Positions 1-9,465 of a stretch of 64,000 nt of DNA are shown piece by piece. How positions within the stretch are numbered: position 1 is the stretch's first letter; each line of letters starts with the position of its first letter. The DNA is from Diphasiastrum complanatum (taxonomy: Eukaryota > Streptophyta > Lycopodiopsida > Lycopodiales > Lycopodiaceae), in NCBI GenBank assembly GCA_029204225.1, contig CM055106.1, positions 42,364,368-42,428,367 of the forward strand. The letters run 5' to 3'. The position numbers were made by a program, and so were the translations under genes. The notes under the pieces are model-generated. The model saw nothing but the letters and a program-made list of their open reading frames with translations, made no database searches and was not told where the DNA came from.

Positions 1-1790
1 ACCACAAACGGATGGAGGTTTTGGCAAGCTTAAAGCAATTCCATTGCCAAGTTTTTAGAGTGATGAGATTCCTACTCTTGACAATATTGTTTCTGAATCC
101 TTCAGATGCAAGTTACTCTTGGATGTTAGAAATGCCATGAAGATAAGTACAAGTTTGAAAATTGTTCACCTAAGTTGGTTTCTCTCATTGCATATATTTG
201 TTGATTTTTCTCAAGTGCAAGTGTTCAAAGGACACCAACTTTATTTGTTTGCAAGGATATATCAGATGAGACTTTGTCAGATCTCATGGATCAAGGCTAG
301 AATAGTAAAACGAATAATGATATAGAATGTAGAATAAAAAAGTCGTCAATAATCTTCCATTATTATATCGAAAAAAAATGCTCAGTCTCACATTTAGCTA
401 TCAGAGATTCAAGAAAACTGATGGTACATGGCTACCACTAGATCAAGACTTCCAACTAAATGGTCACACAGACCAAAAGGAGATAGGCATCATACACAAC
501 AAAGATTTTGAATATGATTGAGATGGAAGAGTATTGGATGCTTTATTTTATTAGAGCAGAGCTCATGCTATTATAAACCAATCTACCCACTTAATTCAGA
601 TTCATCATCAATGGAAGACTTGTAAGTACTCTATATTTATTGCCATTTCAAAATAGTACACACTAAAGAAAAATGACATAATTTGCAATGGCACATTCAC
701 TAATATTTGTCTTGTCACAATTGCGTTAAAGACAGGAGCTGATAACATGCTGCAAAGACCTACCTACAACAATCATCATTGTGGAAGAAAAATAGCTTCA
801 AATAAAGATCAGTAAAATCTGTGTATAGACTCTTTCATCAATAAACTGGGTGCAGATGGCTCACCCTTATGTAATTTAGAGTACCTGTTCTGCATTCTAT
901 ATAGCAGTTGAAAATCTTTAGGCATTATTATAACTCGCTTGGCATGAATGGCTAGCAAAAAGGAGTCTTAAAAAAAAAGGCTCTGATAATCCTCAGCAGC
1001 CTCTTGAAGGTATTCAAGTGCCGCAAGTGTGAATCTAATAAAATTGCCAAGATCTGGCGAACACTACTGTTGGGAATAAGAAGTTTGGTTGACCTCTGAT
1101 ATTTTTGAATATCAGATAGCCACCTGCTGTGGTGATGCCTTCTCGTTCACCTTGGAGGATTCAAGACAATGGGAGGCCCTGAGGAAGAGCCCGTAGAAAA
1201 AAAATCTCTCTTTGTTTGTTTTCTCCTATTCATACGAAGATATCGGGACATCGCACTTGCGCGCAATAAGAGAGAGATGTTCGAAATTGGTGTAATGGCG
1301 GTCGTAGAGGAGCGATATGTATGGACGATACGAGATATTTGTGTGCAGGTAGTGTAGTAGGTAGCCAATGAGATACACAAGCATCGCACAAGAGCGATAT
1401 ACAACAAAAAAGAGCAAAAAAAAAGTGAAAAGAAATGCCTCAGGGGCTAAGTCCTTTTATCCCATGGCTCGCACGTGCGAAGTGGTAGCGAATCAAATTC
1501 TGTCACGTGTCGATTTTTCATGAAATGAGCTTGTAAAACCTATCAAGCTATCAGGTCACACGTGTGTTGTGGTACGGATGAATCGGGAGGCGACATGTGT
1601 TCTTTTGATCGTGGACTCGCACATATGAAAAATTACCTATAAAAGACACGCAACCCGATTTATTTTTTTTGTTTTTTTTTCTCGATTTTTTTGTATATCG
1701 CTCTTGTCGTATTAGTGCAGATGTGTACAGATCAATAGTGAGATAGTATAGGAGGCACGAGCTGAATTGATAACTTGAGAATAAAAGTCG
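1..1790. other. Unrecognised stretch, no supported gene
   Basis: No reading frame here has recognisable domains, and the short open frames look like chance. The part from about 1,240 to 1,400 carries GCGATAT-like and CGCAC-rich words that resemble the motif described for the downstream transposon copy, so the left transposon may begin inside this stretch. A TATAAAAG box lies at 1638-1645 ahead of a T-rich run, but no transcript can be assigned to it. Confidence 0.4.
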
Positions 1791-1795
1791 GCAAT

Positions 1796-1814
1796 CGATA
1801 GCGGATCAACGTGC
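1796..1814 (+). repeat. First clear copy of the 18-bp transposon motif
   Basis: The sequence CGATAGCGGATCAACGTGC matches the recurrent motif GATATCGGTTCAACGCGC found throughout both copies of the H3/ULP1 transposon family. It is the outermost clear copy on the left. Other forward copies in this element are near 2055-2076, 2354-2372, 2743-2760 and 2838-2856. Reverse copies are near 2166-2184, 2408-2426, 2563-2582 and 2893-2910. A role as transposase-binding subterminal repeats is inference. Confidence 0.55.
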
Positions 1815-1927
1815 AGGTGAGTATAGGCCATTGTTTGTTGTGTCAAGTTTTTGGATTGAATCTGAGTCTTCATACTTTTTCCATGTTGATCTTTGTTTTC
1901 TGGACGATCACACACTTTGAAATCTTT

Positions 1928-1965
1928 GTAGATTAGAAGTGGCGTGGCCGCCACTTCTAATCTAC
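1928..1965. repeat. Perfect 17-bp-stem hairpin
   Basis: A perfect inverted repeat with arms at 1928-1944 and 1949-1965 and a 4-base loop; the arm begins GTAGATTAGAAGTGGC. It lies about 70 bp outside the large foldback of the left transposon copy. No T-run follows it, so a terminator role is not supported. It could be a small foldback remnant or a structured RNA element. Confidence 0.75.
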
Positions 1966-2036
1966 CACGGCAAAGGGAGAATCTAAAATATTTTTTTTGA
2001 AAAATAAAATATTTCATTTAGATTTCTTTTAGTACC

Positions 2037-2925
2037 AGAGGCCATTTGCAGACCCAATATCAAATCAACGTGCGCGTAGAAAGTCAAACAATAGCAAACA
2101 GAACAGTCAGAAACTAGGCGGATGGTCGCACGAGATTCTGAAACATGAATATCACGATTGGGTCGGGCGTGTTGAACTGATATTGAAAAACGGTAGCTTT
2201 TGAAAGACAGCTCGGATTGAGACGATTACAACGCCATTAGAAAGCCTTCGACAAGTGTTGAGTCAATGACACCCAACATGACCTAGTTTCAAGCTATGGT
2301 TAAAGAGATATTCTCAATCAAAGTTTTGGGCGGTCAACAGTCAACGGTCAACCTAATAGCGGATTGACGTGCAGTTGACCAGTTTGACCCGCTCAAACCC
2401 TAAGGGTGCACACCGATCCGATATTAGGGTTTTCAATTTTTATTTGGAAAGAGCTCGACGAGAGCTTTGCAACGGCACCAGAATGACTTAAATCCGAGCT
2501 ACGGTTAAAAAGTTATAGGCACTTAGGGTTTGACCGAGTTTGACAGGGTCAAACTGGTCAACCGCGTGTCGATCCGCTATTAGGTTGACCATTGACTGTT
2601 GACCGCCCAAAACTTTGACTGAAAATATCTCTTTAACCGTAGCTTAGAACTGGGTCATGTTGGTGTCATTGAAAAGCTCTCGTTGAGGGCTCTAATCGCG
2701 CTGTAATCGTCTCAATCTGAGTGTCTTTCAAAAGTTACCATTTATATCGATTCAGCGCGCCCGATCCAATTGTGGTATTCCTGTTCCAGAATCTTGCGTG
2801 TCCATTCGCTATCGCCTAGTTTCTAACTTTTCTGTTTGCTATCGATTTGGCGCGTCCAACCTACATCTTGCAATTGCTGACTTTCTACGCACGCACTGAT
2901 CCGATATTGGGTCTGCGAATGGCTC
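2037..2925. mobile_element. Foldback (long imperfect inverted repeat) of the left H3/ULP1 transposon
   Basis: Two arms of roughly 375-400 bp (about 2037-2410 and 2520-2925) are imperfect reverse complements around a spacer of about 110 bp. The outer ends match as GGCCATTTGCAGACCCAATAT against GATATTGGGTCTGCGAATGGC read in reverse. The inner arms match through W-box-like runs such as GGTCAACAGTCAACGGTCAACC-type clusters. The arms hold both orientations of the 18-bp motif, and the right arm ends on the ATG of the H3-like remnant. This resembles the long terminal or subterminal inverted structure of foldback or Mutator-like elements. No transposase is visible. Confidence 0.7.
2893..2910 (+). promoter_or_regulatory. 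Motif copy directly upstream of the H3-like start (left copy)
   Basis: GCACTGATCCGATATTGG ends 8 bp before the ATG at 2919. The same arrangement occurs in the right transposon copy at 58975-58994, 6 bp before the ATG at 59001. Shared position in two diverged copies suggests a conserved promoter or leader element, or the inner edge of a terminal repeat. The function is inferred. Confidence 0.5.
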
Positions 2926-3071
2926 GCATGAAGTAAACAACATAGATTTATCTTGGAGGTGTCCCAATGCAAGGAGGCCACCAGGGAAATCCACCACCAC
3001 CTCGTCCTCCACCATCGCCTCCTAGGCCAAGGGGCATGCCATGTGACCCGCCATGGTTGAAGGATATCTGA
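2919..3071 (+). pseudogene. Histone-H3-like N-terminal tail remnant (transposon-borne)
   Basis: This frame is the broken homologue of the gene at 59001. Read through its stops it gives MARMK-stop-TT-stop-IYLGGVP, then a proline-rich PPPPRPPPSPPRPRG stretch, then PPWLKDI-stop. Register and length match the right copy (MARTKQTTQGHPGGVP... PPWLKDIRK). The stops replace two glutamines (Q5 and Q8 in histone numbering) and the arginine after KDI; a CGA-to-TGA change would explain the last. Downstream, the histone core seen in the right copy is not recognisable. This is the second member of the family in the window and shows that the tail-plus-proline arrangement was inherited with the element and not assembled once by chance. 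Confidence 0.75.
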
Positions 3072-3319
3072 ATAATTCGTGCGCTTGTTGAGCTGATATC
3101 CGGTCATGAAATTCGAACGTAAAGTTTTTTTTATTGTCATGTTTGTGCTTATGTAGAGTGGAGCTTCGGAAATGATTGCCCTCGTGAGGTTCCGCGCACG
3201 TAGCATATCTCTAGGTACGTAATTCAGCGACCATTCATTACTTTTAGGCATAGGTACCATGTTGTAATATTATTATTGGTGGACGTGTATAGCCCCATAT
3301 TATATGACAAATATATTCT
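3072..3319. other. Tail of left transposon copy, no recognisable domain
   Basis: The stretch after the H3-like tail should hold the histone core if collinear with the right copy, but no such similarity is visible in any frame. It is probably unrelated or badly decayed interior sequence. Confidence 0.35.
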
Positions 3320-3355
3320 TTAAGGGCCCATTTTGAGCCCAAATTTCCCCTAATG
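3320..3355. repeat. Terminal-inverted-repeat-like end (…CCCTAATG)
   Basis: Read on the minus strand this begins CATTAGGGGAAATTTGGG and continues CTCAAAATGGGCCC. The palindromic element at 56793-58953 begins CATTAGGGCCCTTTTTGG and continues ACTCAAAAAGGGCC. The shared spaced words (CATTAGGG, CTCAAAA, GGGCC) suggest the same terminus family. It stops exactly where the truncated copia A 5' LTR begins, as expected if a DNA transposon inserted into that LTR. Confidence 0.45.
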
Positions 3356-3456
3356 CTTGAATATCTCTACTGCTAACTGTTGCGTTTCCATTCCTACACG
3401 CCGCTCCATTCCTTGAGCTTCCGTTGCCGCTCATTCCCACATGCAATTTTACGACA
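3356..3456 (+). mobile_element. Truncated 5' LTR of copia A
   Basis: These 101 bp match the last 101 bp of the complete 3' LTR at 8330-8430: both start CTTGAATAT and both end TTTTACGACA, with scattered substitutions. The rest of the 5' LTR, more than 1.1 kb, is missing. The break coincides with the TIR-like end at 3355. Confidence 0.85.
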
Positions 3457-3468
3457 TGGTATCAGAGC
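3457..3468 (+). promoter_or_regulatory. Primer-binding site of copia A
   Basis: TGGTATCAGAGC directly follows the LTR end. This is the well-known plant Ty1/copia primer-binding site, complementary to initiator tRNA-Met, and it sets the LTR boundary and orientation. Confidence 0.9.
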
Positions 3469-3601
3469 AGGCATTTCAGTAATCTACATTTTCTTACTGT
3501 GGATTATCAGTCTTGTTTCTATCAAGATGTCTTTCTAGCAAACGCAAAGCCAACAATATTCCGACAGTTGTTGTTTCTACCAACGATCTCGTTCAACCAG
3601 A

Positions 3602-4486
3602 ATGGATCCATCATCCAGATCATCTCTCATTGACAAACTCGATAGAGATAACTACCATTTCTAGAAATTCAAGATAAAGGTTATACTTCTAGCCAAAGAA
3701 TTGTGGGACATCGTTGATAGCACAGAGCTCAAACCAGAAGGTGATGCAGTCGTCATCACCAAGTGGAGACTGAGAGATGGCAAAGTATTTGCCATGATCA
3801 CCCTCAACATGAAAGACACTCAGATCATCCACATACGTGCTTCTCAGACAACTAAGGATGCATGGGACATCCTAGCAACTCTCTACGACATTAGAGATGT
3901 TACATCCAAGCTTCATCTGAGGAAGAAATTCTTCACCCTCAGAATGTCTAACGCAGATAGTGTTTCGAGCCACCTCAACAATTTCAAAAATCTTATGGAG
4001 CAAATGACTATAATAGGCTCAATCATAGAAGATTCCGATGCACTCATGACTCTATTAATGAGTCTACTTGAAGCCTACAGAAATTGGGTAATGGCAATTT
4101 CTACCCAAGAGCACCTCACTCTAACAAGAGTAATCTTGCTGCTCCCACAAGAGGAGATTAGAAGATCAGCATCCTCCTCAGGCTCAGGATCGAATCCTCA
4201 AGCTCTATATTCAAAAAATCAGAATTTTAGATCCAAAAGATCTACAAAGTCAGGCTATACTGACAAGAAGAGCAACATGCAGTCCGGACTAAATTCCAGT
4301 TCAAGATCAAATTCAAGCTCTTCATCATTCCAACCTGTGCAGAAACTATTCTGCAGATACTGTAAGAGGACTGGCCACAAAATCAAAGACTGTCGAACTT
4401 TGAAGTACAATAGCAAAAAGAAGAAGCAGTTCCAATGTGTTGGAGCACATAGTGCTACAGCCAGTCACTCAAATCAGCAACAATAA
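3602..4486 (+). pseudogene. gag: Copia A gag (broken)
   Basis: Nucleocapsid-type Gag of a Ty1/copia element. The likely start is the ATG at 3602 (MDPSSRSSLIDKLDRDNYHF). A TAG follows 19 codons later where related copies have Trp, and the frame then runs open to 4486. It contains the gag core (LWDIVDSTE... KLHLRKKFFTLRM... LNNFKNLMEQM), a Ser-rich segment, and a CX2CX4HX4C zinc knuckle (CRYCKRTGHKIKDC) near the end. It ends in tandem TAA codons where the gag-pol frame should continue. Its nearest relatives in the window are copia C gag (16887-17591) and the copia H knuckle. Confidence 0.85.
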
Positions 4487-5760
4487 TAAGAAGAAGATGA
4501 AGCAACTCTCGTGACTAAAGTCGGAGAACAATATGATATCAATTCTTGATATCTAGACTCCGAAGCAACTTAACATATGACTCACCATCACGACTGGTTC
4601 AAAGACTATAAGTCGTTCACCCAGTCTTGAGTTGTGCAACTTGGAGACAACTCATCGCATTTAATCGAAGGCGAAGGAACACTCAAAGCTGAACAAGAAT
4701 TTACTCTCAGTTAGTAGAATCATCGATTCATTTCGGAGGGTTCGATATAGAAGGCTGCACAACTCTTGACAAATCTCAGAAGGTTTTAGCCTACGGAAGA
4801 AGAAGTAGCTATCTATACAAGATCAACCATTGTTATTCTTCTAACAGTCAAACTCTTCAGACAACCACTTCTGAATCAATTGATATGCTGTGGCATTTCA
4901 GACTTGGCCATCTTAACTACAACAGTATTCAGCAAATGTCAGCTCATAGTCTAGTACAAGATCTGCCGTCAGTTAGCAAGCCAATTTCTCCATGTGAAAG
5001 CTGTATTATTAGCGAGCATGCAAGGAGTCCCTTCAGCCCAAACTCAATTCATGCATCCAAGGGCTTGCTTGACTTTGTACATAGCGACATTTGTGGCCCG
5101 ATGCAGACTGCTTCCATAGGGGGACCTCTCTATTTTCTAACCTTCATTGACGACTTCTCTCGAAGGACTACTACCTATTTTAGAAGAACAAATCCGAAGC
5201 ATTCAAGTTTTTCATGCAGTTCAAAGCATCTGTAGAGAACTAGACCCAGAGGAAGATCAAGGCTCTACGAACAAATGGAGGGGGAGAGTACATCTCCATA
5301 GAAGCTAAGGAGTTCTGCAAGGCCAACGGGATACTTCAACAATGCACAACCAGCTACTCACCTCAGTTCAATGGTGTAGTTGAGCGGAAGAACCGGACAT
5401 TCATCAAAAGTGCCAAGAGCATGTTGGCCCATGCCTCTCTTCCAAAGAAATTCTGGGCAGAAGCTGTTACTACAACTGCCTATTTGCAGAATCGATCCAT
5501 CACCAAAGCTCTGAATGGCAAGACACCTTATGAGGTGTGGACAAGATCAAAACCATCACTCAAACATATTCGAGTGTTTGGATGCATCACTTTTGCTCAA
5601 ATCCCTGAGAATATAAGAAGAAAGCTAGATGACAAAATCAAGAAAATGATTTTCATCGGCTATTCCCCAAATCACAAGACATACAAGCTCTACAATTTGG
5701 ATATCGAGAAGGCATTCACTAGTAGAGATGTCATTTTTGTGGAAGACTAGTTCCTCGGCC
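4487..5760 (+). pseudogene. pol: Copia A protease and integrase (broken)
   Basis: The protease region is decayed: the usual LDSGATQHMT appears as LDSEAT-stop-HMT near 4555-4580. From 4885 the integrase N-terminal HHCC zinc domain is clear (MLWHFRLGHLN... CESC). The first catalytic-region motif follows (HSDICGPMQ... FIDDFSRR), then a frameshift near 5190-5235. The second acidic residue region (RTNGGGEY-like) and the QFNGVVERKNR glutamate motif follow in other frames. The C-terminal part (VFGCITFAQIPE... FIGYSPNHKTYKLYN... SRDVIFVED) is open from 5421 to 5750. It is not functional. Confidence 0.85.
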
Positions 5761-5829
5761 ACAAAAAAAAAGCTGTTGATAATTCCGACTCACGGATCGA
5801 GCAACCAGTCAATTTTGATCCAAAGAATA

Positions 5830-7218
5830 AATTGCAGAACCTCGATGCTGACTCAGACGATGAGTCAGAACCTCAACAAGTCAACCCACATCAGAGGACC
5901 AAAGTTCAACCCAGAAGGTCAAACAGGTCTAGACAGCCTCCATCTAGATTTATGGATGATCCGACTTGCTACTTCGTGCATGAACCAAATACAGTTGTTG
6001 AGGCGATGTCTACTCCTGATGCTGACCAATGGAAAGTAGCAATGGACACCGAATTCGATTCTCTTATGGAGAATCAAACATGGACACTCACTGAGTTGCC
6101 AAAGGACCGGAAACCAATTCCATGCAAATGGATATTCAAGGCAAAGCACGATGTTGAAGGAAGACTAAATCGTTACAAGGCTAGGCTAGTCGCCAAAGGC
6201 TTTTCCCAGATTCCAGATCTGATTATTCAGAAACCTTCAACCCAGTTGTCAAACATGCATCGATCTGCCTGCTCCTCTCCTTTGCAGTCACGACAGACCT
6301 TGAAGTCCACCAGATGGATGTCCAGACCGCTTTTCTCATGGAACCATTGAAAGCCCAGGAATACAAGATGATTGACATGGGTCCAGCCCACCATTGTCTC
6401 AGAATCCAAATCCAACGAGATCGACCCAACAGACTGATCTTGATAACGATATCTCAACAACGTGCTGAAAAAGTATGGAATGGCCAACTGCAAATCCAGT
6501 CTCTTTCCACTCGACCCTGGACTAAAGTTATCAAAGAAACAGTCTCCATTTCAATCCATCATCGGCTCACTGATGTACGCAATGATCTGCACGCGACCAA
6601 ACCTTGCATATTTGATCAATACACTCAGCCAGCTCCTGTCAAATCCAAACATAGCTCATTGGAAAGCGCTAACAAAGATCATGAAGTACATTCAAACAAC
6701 GACAACTCTCAGCATCTGCTATGGAGGCAGCCAAACTACCAACATTCTTGAAGCCTACATAGATGCGGATTGGGTAGGAGATGTCGACACCAGAAAATCA
6801 ATTTTTGGGTTTGTATTTTTATACAACCAAGGCCCAATCTCATGGAACAGCCGAAAGCAGACCTCAGTTGCATTATCGCACAAAATCTGAATACATAGTT
6901 GTCACAAATGCAACCAAAGAGGTGATCTGGCTCAGGCACCTACTTGCAAATCTAAATCTTGCACAACCACTTCCTACAACAATCTATTGTGACAATCAAA
7001 GCACAATAGCGCTATCTCTCAGTCCGAGATTTCACTCTCAAAGCAAACATATAGAAATCAGGTATCACTACCTTAGAGAGAAAGTGCACAGTAAGGAAGT
7101 AGTATTGATTTTCTGCAAAACAAACATCATGGCAGCAGATTACTTCACAAAGGGTCTATCAAAGGGATTTAATGATATGTTAAATCTAAAGATCAAAGTT
7201 TTTCAGGATCCACATTAA
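5830..7218 (+). pseudogene. pol: Copia A reverse transcriptase-RNase H with internal deletion
   Basis: The RT start is clear (MDTEFDSLMENQTWTL... WIFKAKHDVEGRLNRYKARLVAKGFSQ). After VHQMDVQTAFL the sequence jumps from ACCATTGAA to GCCCAGGAATAC, removing the segment that carries YVDD in the related copy at 20.9-21.2 kb. RNase H follows (KYGMANCKS... SIIGSLMYAM... AYIDADWVGDVDTRKS... SWNSRKQTS), with a frameshift near 6890. It ends in SEYIVVTNATKEVIWL... YCDNQSTIAL... HIEIRYHYLREKV... ADYFTKGLSKG, stopping at 7218. Without the active-site segment this RT cannot polymerise. Confidence 0.88.
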
Positions 7219-7225
7219 GGGAAAG
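7217..7225 (+). promoter_or_regulatory. Polypurine tract of copia A
   Basis: AAGGGAAAG lies immediately before the TGTTAG start of the 3' LTR and overlaps the end of the pol frame. It is the expected second-strand primer position. Confidence 0.8.
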
Positions 7226-8430
7226 TGTTAGATTTCTTATGCTCAGTCCTAAACAAATCATTCAAGTAATGGGCATCTTGAAAAACCGAAGGCCGACAAC
7301 ATATTTTCAGGCCTTCACATTTTTCCCCTTGAGATTTTTTATACCTTAGAAAATCATTTTAAAGACACCTTCGCCTATTTCTCTTTTTCGCTCCTTAGCA
7401 AAAAATGCGACACACTGGCCAAGTGGCCATAATACCTTAGAAAATTATTTTACAGACACCTTCATCTTTTTCCCTTTTTTTACTCCTTACCAAAAAATGC
7501 GACACATTGGCCAAGTGGCCAGAATACCTTAGAAATCATTTTAAAGACACCTTCGTCTTTTTGCCTTTTTTCACTCCTTAGCAAAAAATGCGACACACTG
7601 GCCAAGTGGCCATAATACCTTAGAGAATCATTTTAAAGGCACCTTTGTCTTTTTCCCTTTTTTCGCTCCTTACCGAAAAATGCGACACATTGGCCAAGTG
7701 GCCAGAATACCTTAGAAATCATTTTAAAGACACCTTCGCCTTTTTGCCTTTTTTCACTCCTTAGCAAAAAATGCGACACACTTGCCAAGTGGCAAGAATA
7801 CCTTAGAAATCATTTTAAAGGCACCTTCGTCTTTTTGCCTTTTTTGCTCCTTAGCGAAAAATGCGACACACTGGCCAAGTGGCCAAATTACCTTAGAAAT
7901 CATTTTGTAAGGCACCTTCGCCTTTTTTGCCCTTTTTGCTTTTTCACATTTTTGGCTGACCGACTTCGCCAACTTATGAATAACTCTAAAGCCAGTTGGA
8001 CAAAGAAATATTCCAAAGGCGGTTGGCGGTTACCAACTTTGTACATATGCATAGACTGGCATAAATAGCATTAAAGGCTTAAAACATATTAGCCTTCGAC
8101 ACCTGTAAATCTATATATTTTAGCTGATTCAAGCTATGTAAGAAGAGAATTTTTATTAATTTGTTTTAATCAATAACTCTCTATCAATCAGAGTTATCTG
8201 TAGCTAGCATTATCACGCTCAACAAGCTGAAGTTATTACTTCAAGCTATTGTACTCATTGTATTAATCAAAGTGCAATTTCTGTCTCACTACTGTGTCGT
8301 TCATTTGCGCCTATGTATGAATTCTTCTACTTGAATATTTCTACTGCTAACTGTTGCATTTCTGTTCCTACACGCCGCTCCATTTCTCGAGCTCCCACTG
8401 CCGCTCACGCCCACACGTGATTTTACGACA
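7226..8430 (+). mobile_element. Complete 3' LTR of copia A
   Basis: About 1.2 kb, starting TGTTAGATTTC after the polypurine tract and ending TTTTACGACA. The end is fixed by identity with the 5' LTR fragment that abuts the primer-binding site. Its first half is dominated by a 91-bp tandem array. The second half holds the probable R/U5 region shared with the 5' remnant. Confidence 0.85.
7331..7960 (+). repeat. Six-unit ~91-bp tandem array inside LTR A
   Basis: The word GCGACACA recurs at about 7408, 7499, 7590, 7682, 7773 and 7863, a period of 90-92 bp. Each unit carries the self-complementary core TGGCCAAGTGGCCA, an A-run before GCGACACA, and the phrase CCTTAGAAAATCATTTTAAAG. Arrays of this kind in the U3 region of plant LTRs often carry enhancer-like sites, but that role is inference here. 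Confidence 0.9.
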
Positions 8431-8935
8431 AAAGATCAAGGGATGATTTTGGATCTTAAATGATCTGAAATTCTTCACACAAATGACTTCAATCTTGCTT
8501 GGATCCAAAAAACATCAAGTACATAGAGTAGAAACTCAAGTTTTGCCAATGATCTCTAAAAAATAATCTAAGTGTTCACTATGGAGAGTCTCCTACATAC
8601 AAAAGTCTCTTCCTTTGTAAAGTTTGATGAATTTCCAGCATGTACTAAGGAAGTTAACTTGGCTTTCTTGCCCTCATTTGCCAACCTAGCCTCATTCCTA
8701 GAGTCATGCCAAGTACGTGGCTAGTAGGTCAATTTTCCTCCTTAAATATAGGTTCTAGGTCCTATAAAGTAGGAATCACTACCAAATTGACTTGACCCAC
8801 TTTTTAGACTCGATCTAACTTACCCTAGTGTGTATTACCATGTGGCTCCATGGCCTCACACGTGTGGGACCCACCTATGTACATTTTATTTGGTTTTGAT
8901 CAAGCTAGATTTGCCAATTTTGGGCAATTTCTCAC
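8431..8935 (-). mobile_element. LTR of family D (partial, minus orientation)
   Basis: Collinear with the family D LTR at 48.6-49.29 kb. Shared phrases include CACTATGGAGAG, TTTCCAGCATGTA-TAAGGAAGTTAAC, GGTCCTATAAAGTAGG, GTGTGGGACCCAC and TTGATCAAGCTAGATTTG. On the minus strand the start is TGTGAGAAATTGCC, corresponding to TGTGAAGAATTGCC in the better copy. No polypurine tract flanks it, so the neighbouring element body is lost. It abuts the end of copia A's LTR. Confidence 0.7.
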
Positions 8936-9039
8936 AATTCTGGGTACAAATGGGACATCAAACATTGTCCCAACAAGTATACTACTGCTGATATGTCTCT
9001 GCTTAAGGTGTTGCAGTATTCTGAAGAGCCTTCAGTTTT

Positions 9040-9465
9040 TGGTCAAACTGGACCATGAGCTGCTCCATCTGCTGTATGTATATCTTTGTGATCTGTTCCA
9101 TCAGCAATTCGTTGGATAAGCTTTTTGAAGCTGAGGTTGATGCATTTGAAGGAGTTGAAGCATGAAGAATTTGTAGTTCCTAGTGTTGAATCATCATCTG
9201 ATCCTTCATCTTCTTCCCTCATAATATCTTCCAATGTGGCATACTGCTCTCATCTTTTAAACTCTCGTCAGATGCTTCTGGGTAGTCTCACTAGGAACCA
9301 CATAATGGTCGCATGATCGGGAGTCAACTCCGCATTACACTCGGATCGTAGTTGTTTGATCTGCTGAATATAAAATCTAACCCTTTCTCTTTTCCCCATC
9401 TTGATTTTACTAATTAGGAGGAATGGGTCTTCAAGGAACTTGCGTGACTTGAATCTCGTGATCAA
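9040..9465 (-). pseudogene. gag: Gypsy-type gag fragment
   Basis: The minus-strand frame at 9268-9465 reads ITRFKSRKFLEDPFLLISKIKMGKRERV, then YIQQIKQLRSECNAELT. This matches the Ty3/gypsy-type retrotransposon gag domain and aligns closely with the gag at 63034-63225. Downstream, EEDEGSDDD (9043-9234) matches the acidic segment that follows this domain in the copies at 62.6-62.9 kb and 26.7-26.9 kb. Both ends are cut, by family D LTR sequence on one side and by copia B on the other. Confidence 0.75.

Noticed and set aside
119-325. 68-codon frame near the left edge
   Set aside because: No recognisable domain, short, and in AT-rich sequence where such frames are expected by chance.
1147-1417. 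Overlapping open frames on both strands
   Set aside because: No domain or codon signal; they overlap each other and lie in motif-like transposon edge sequence.
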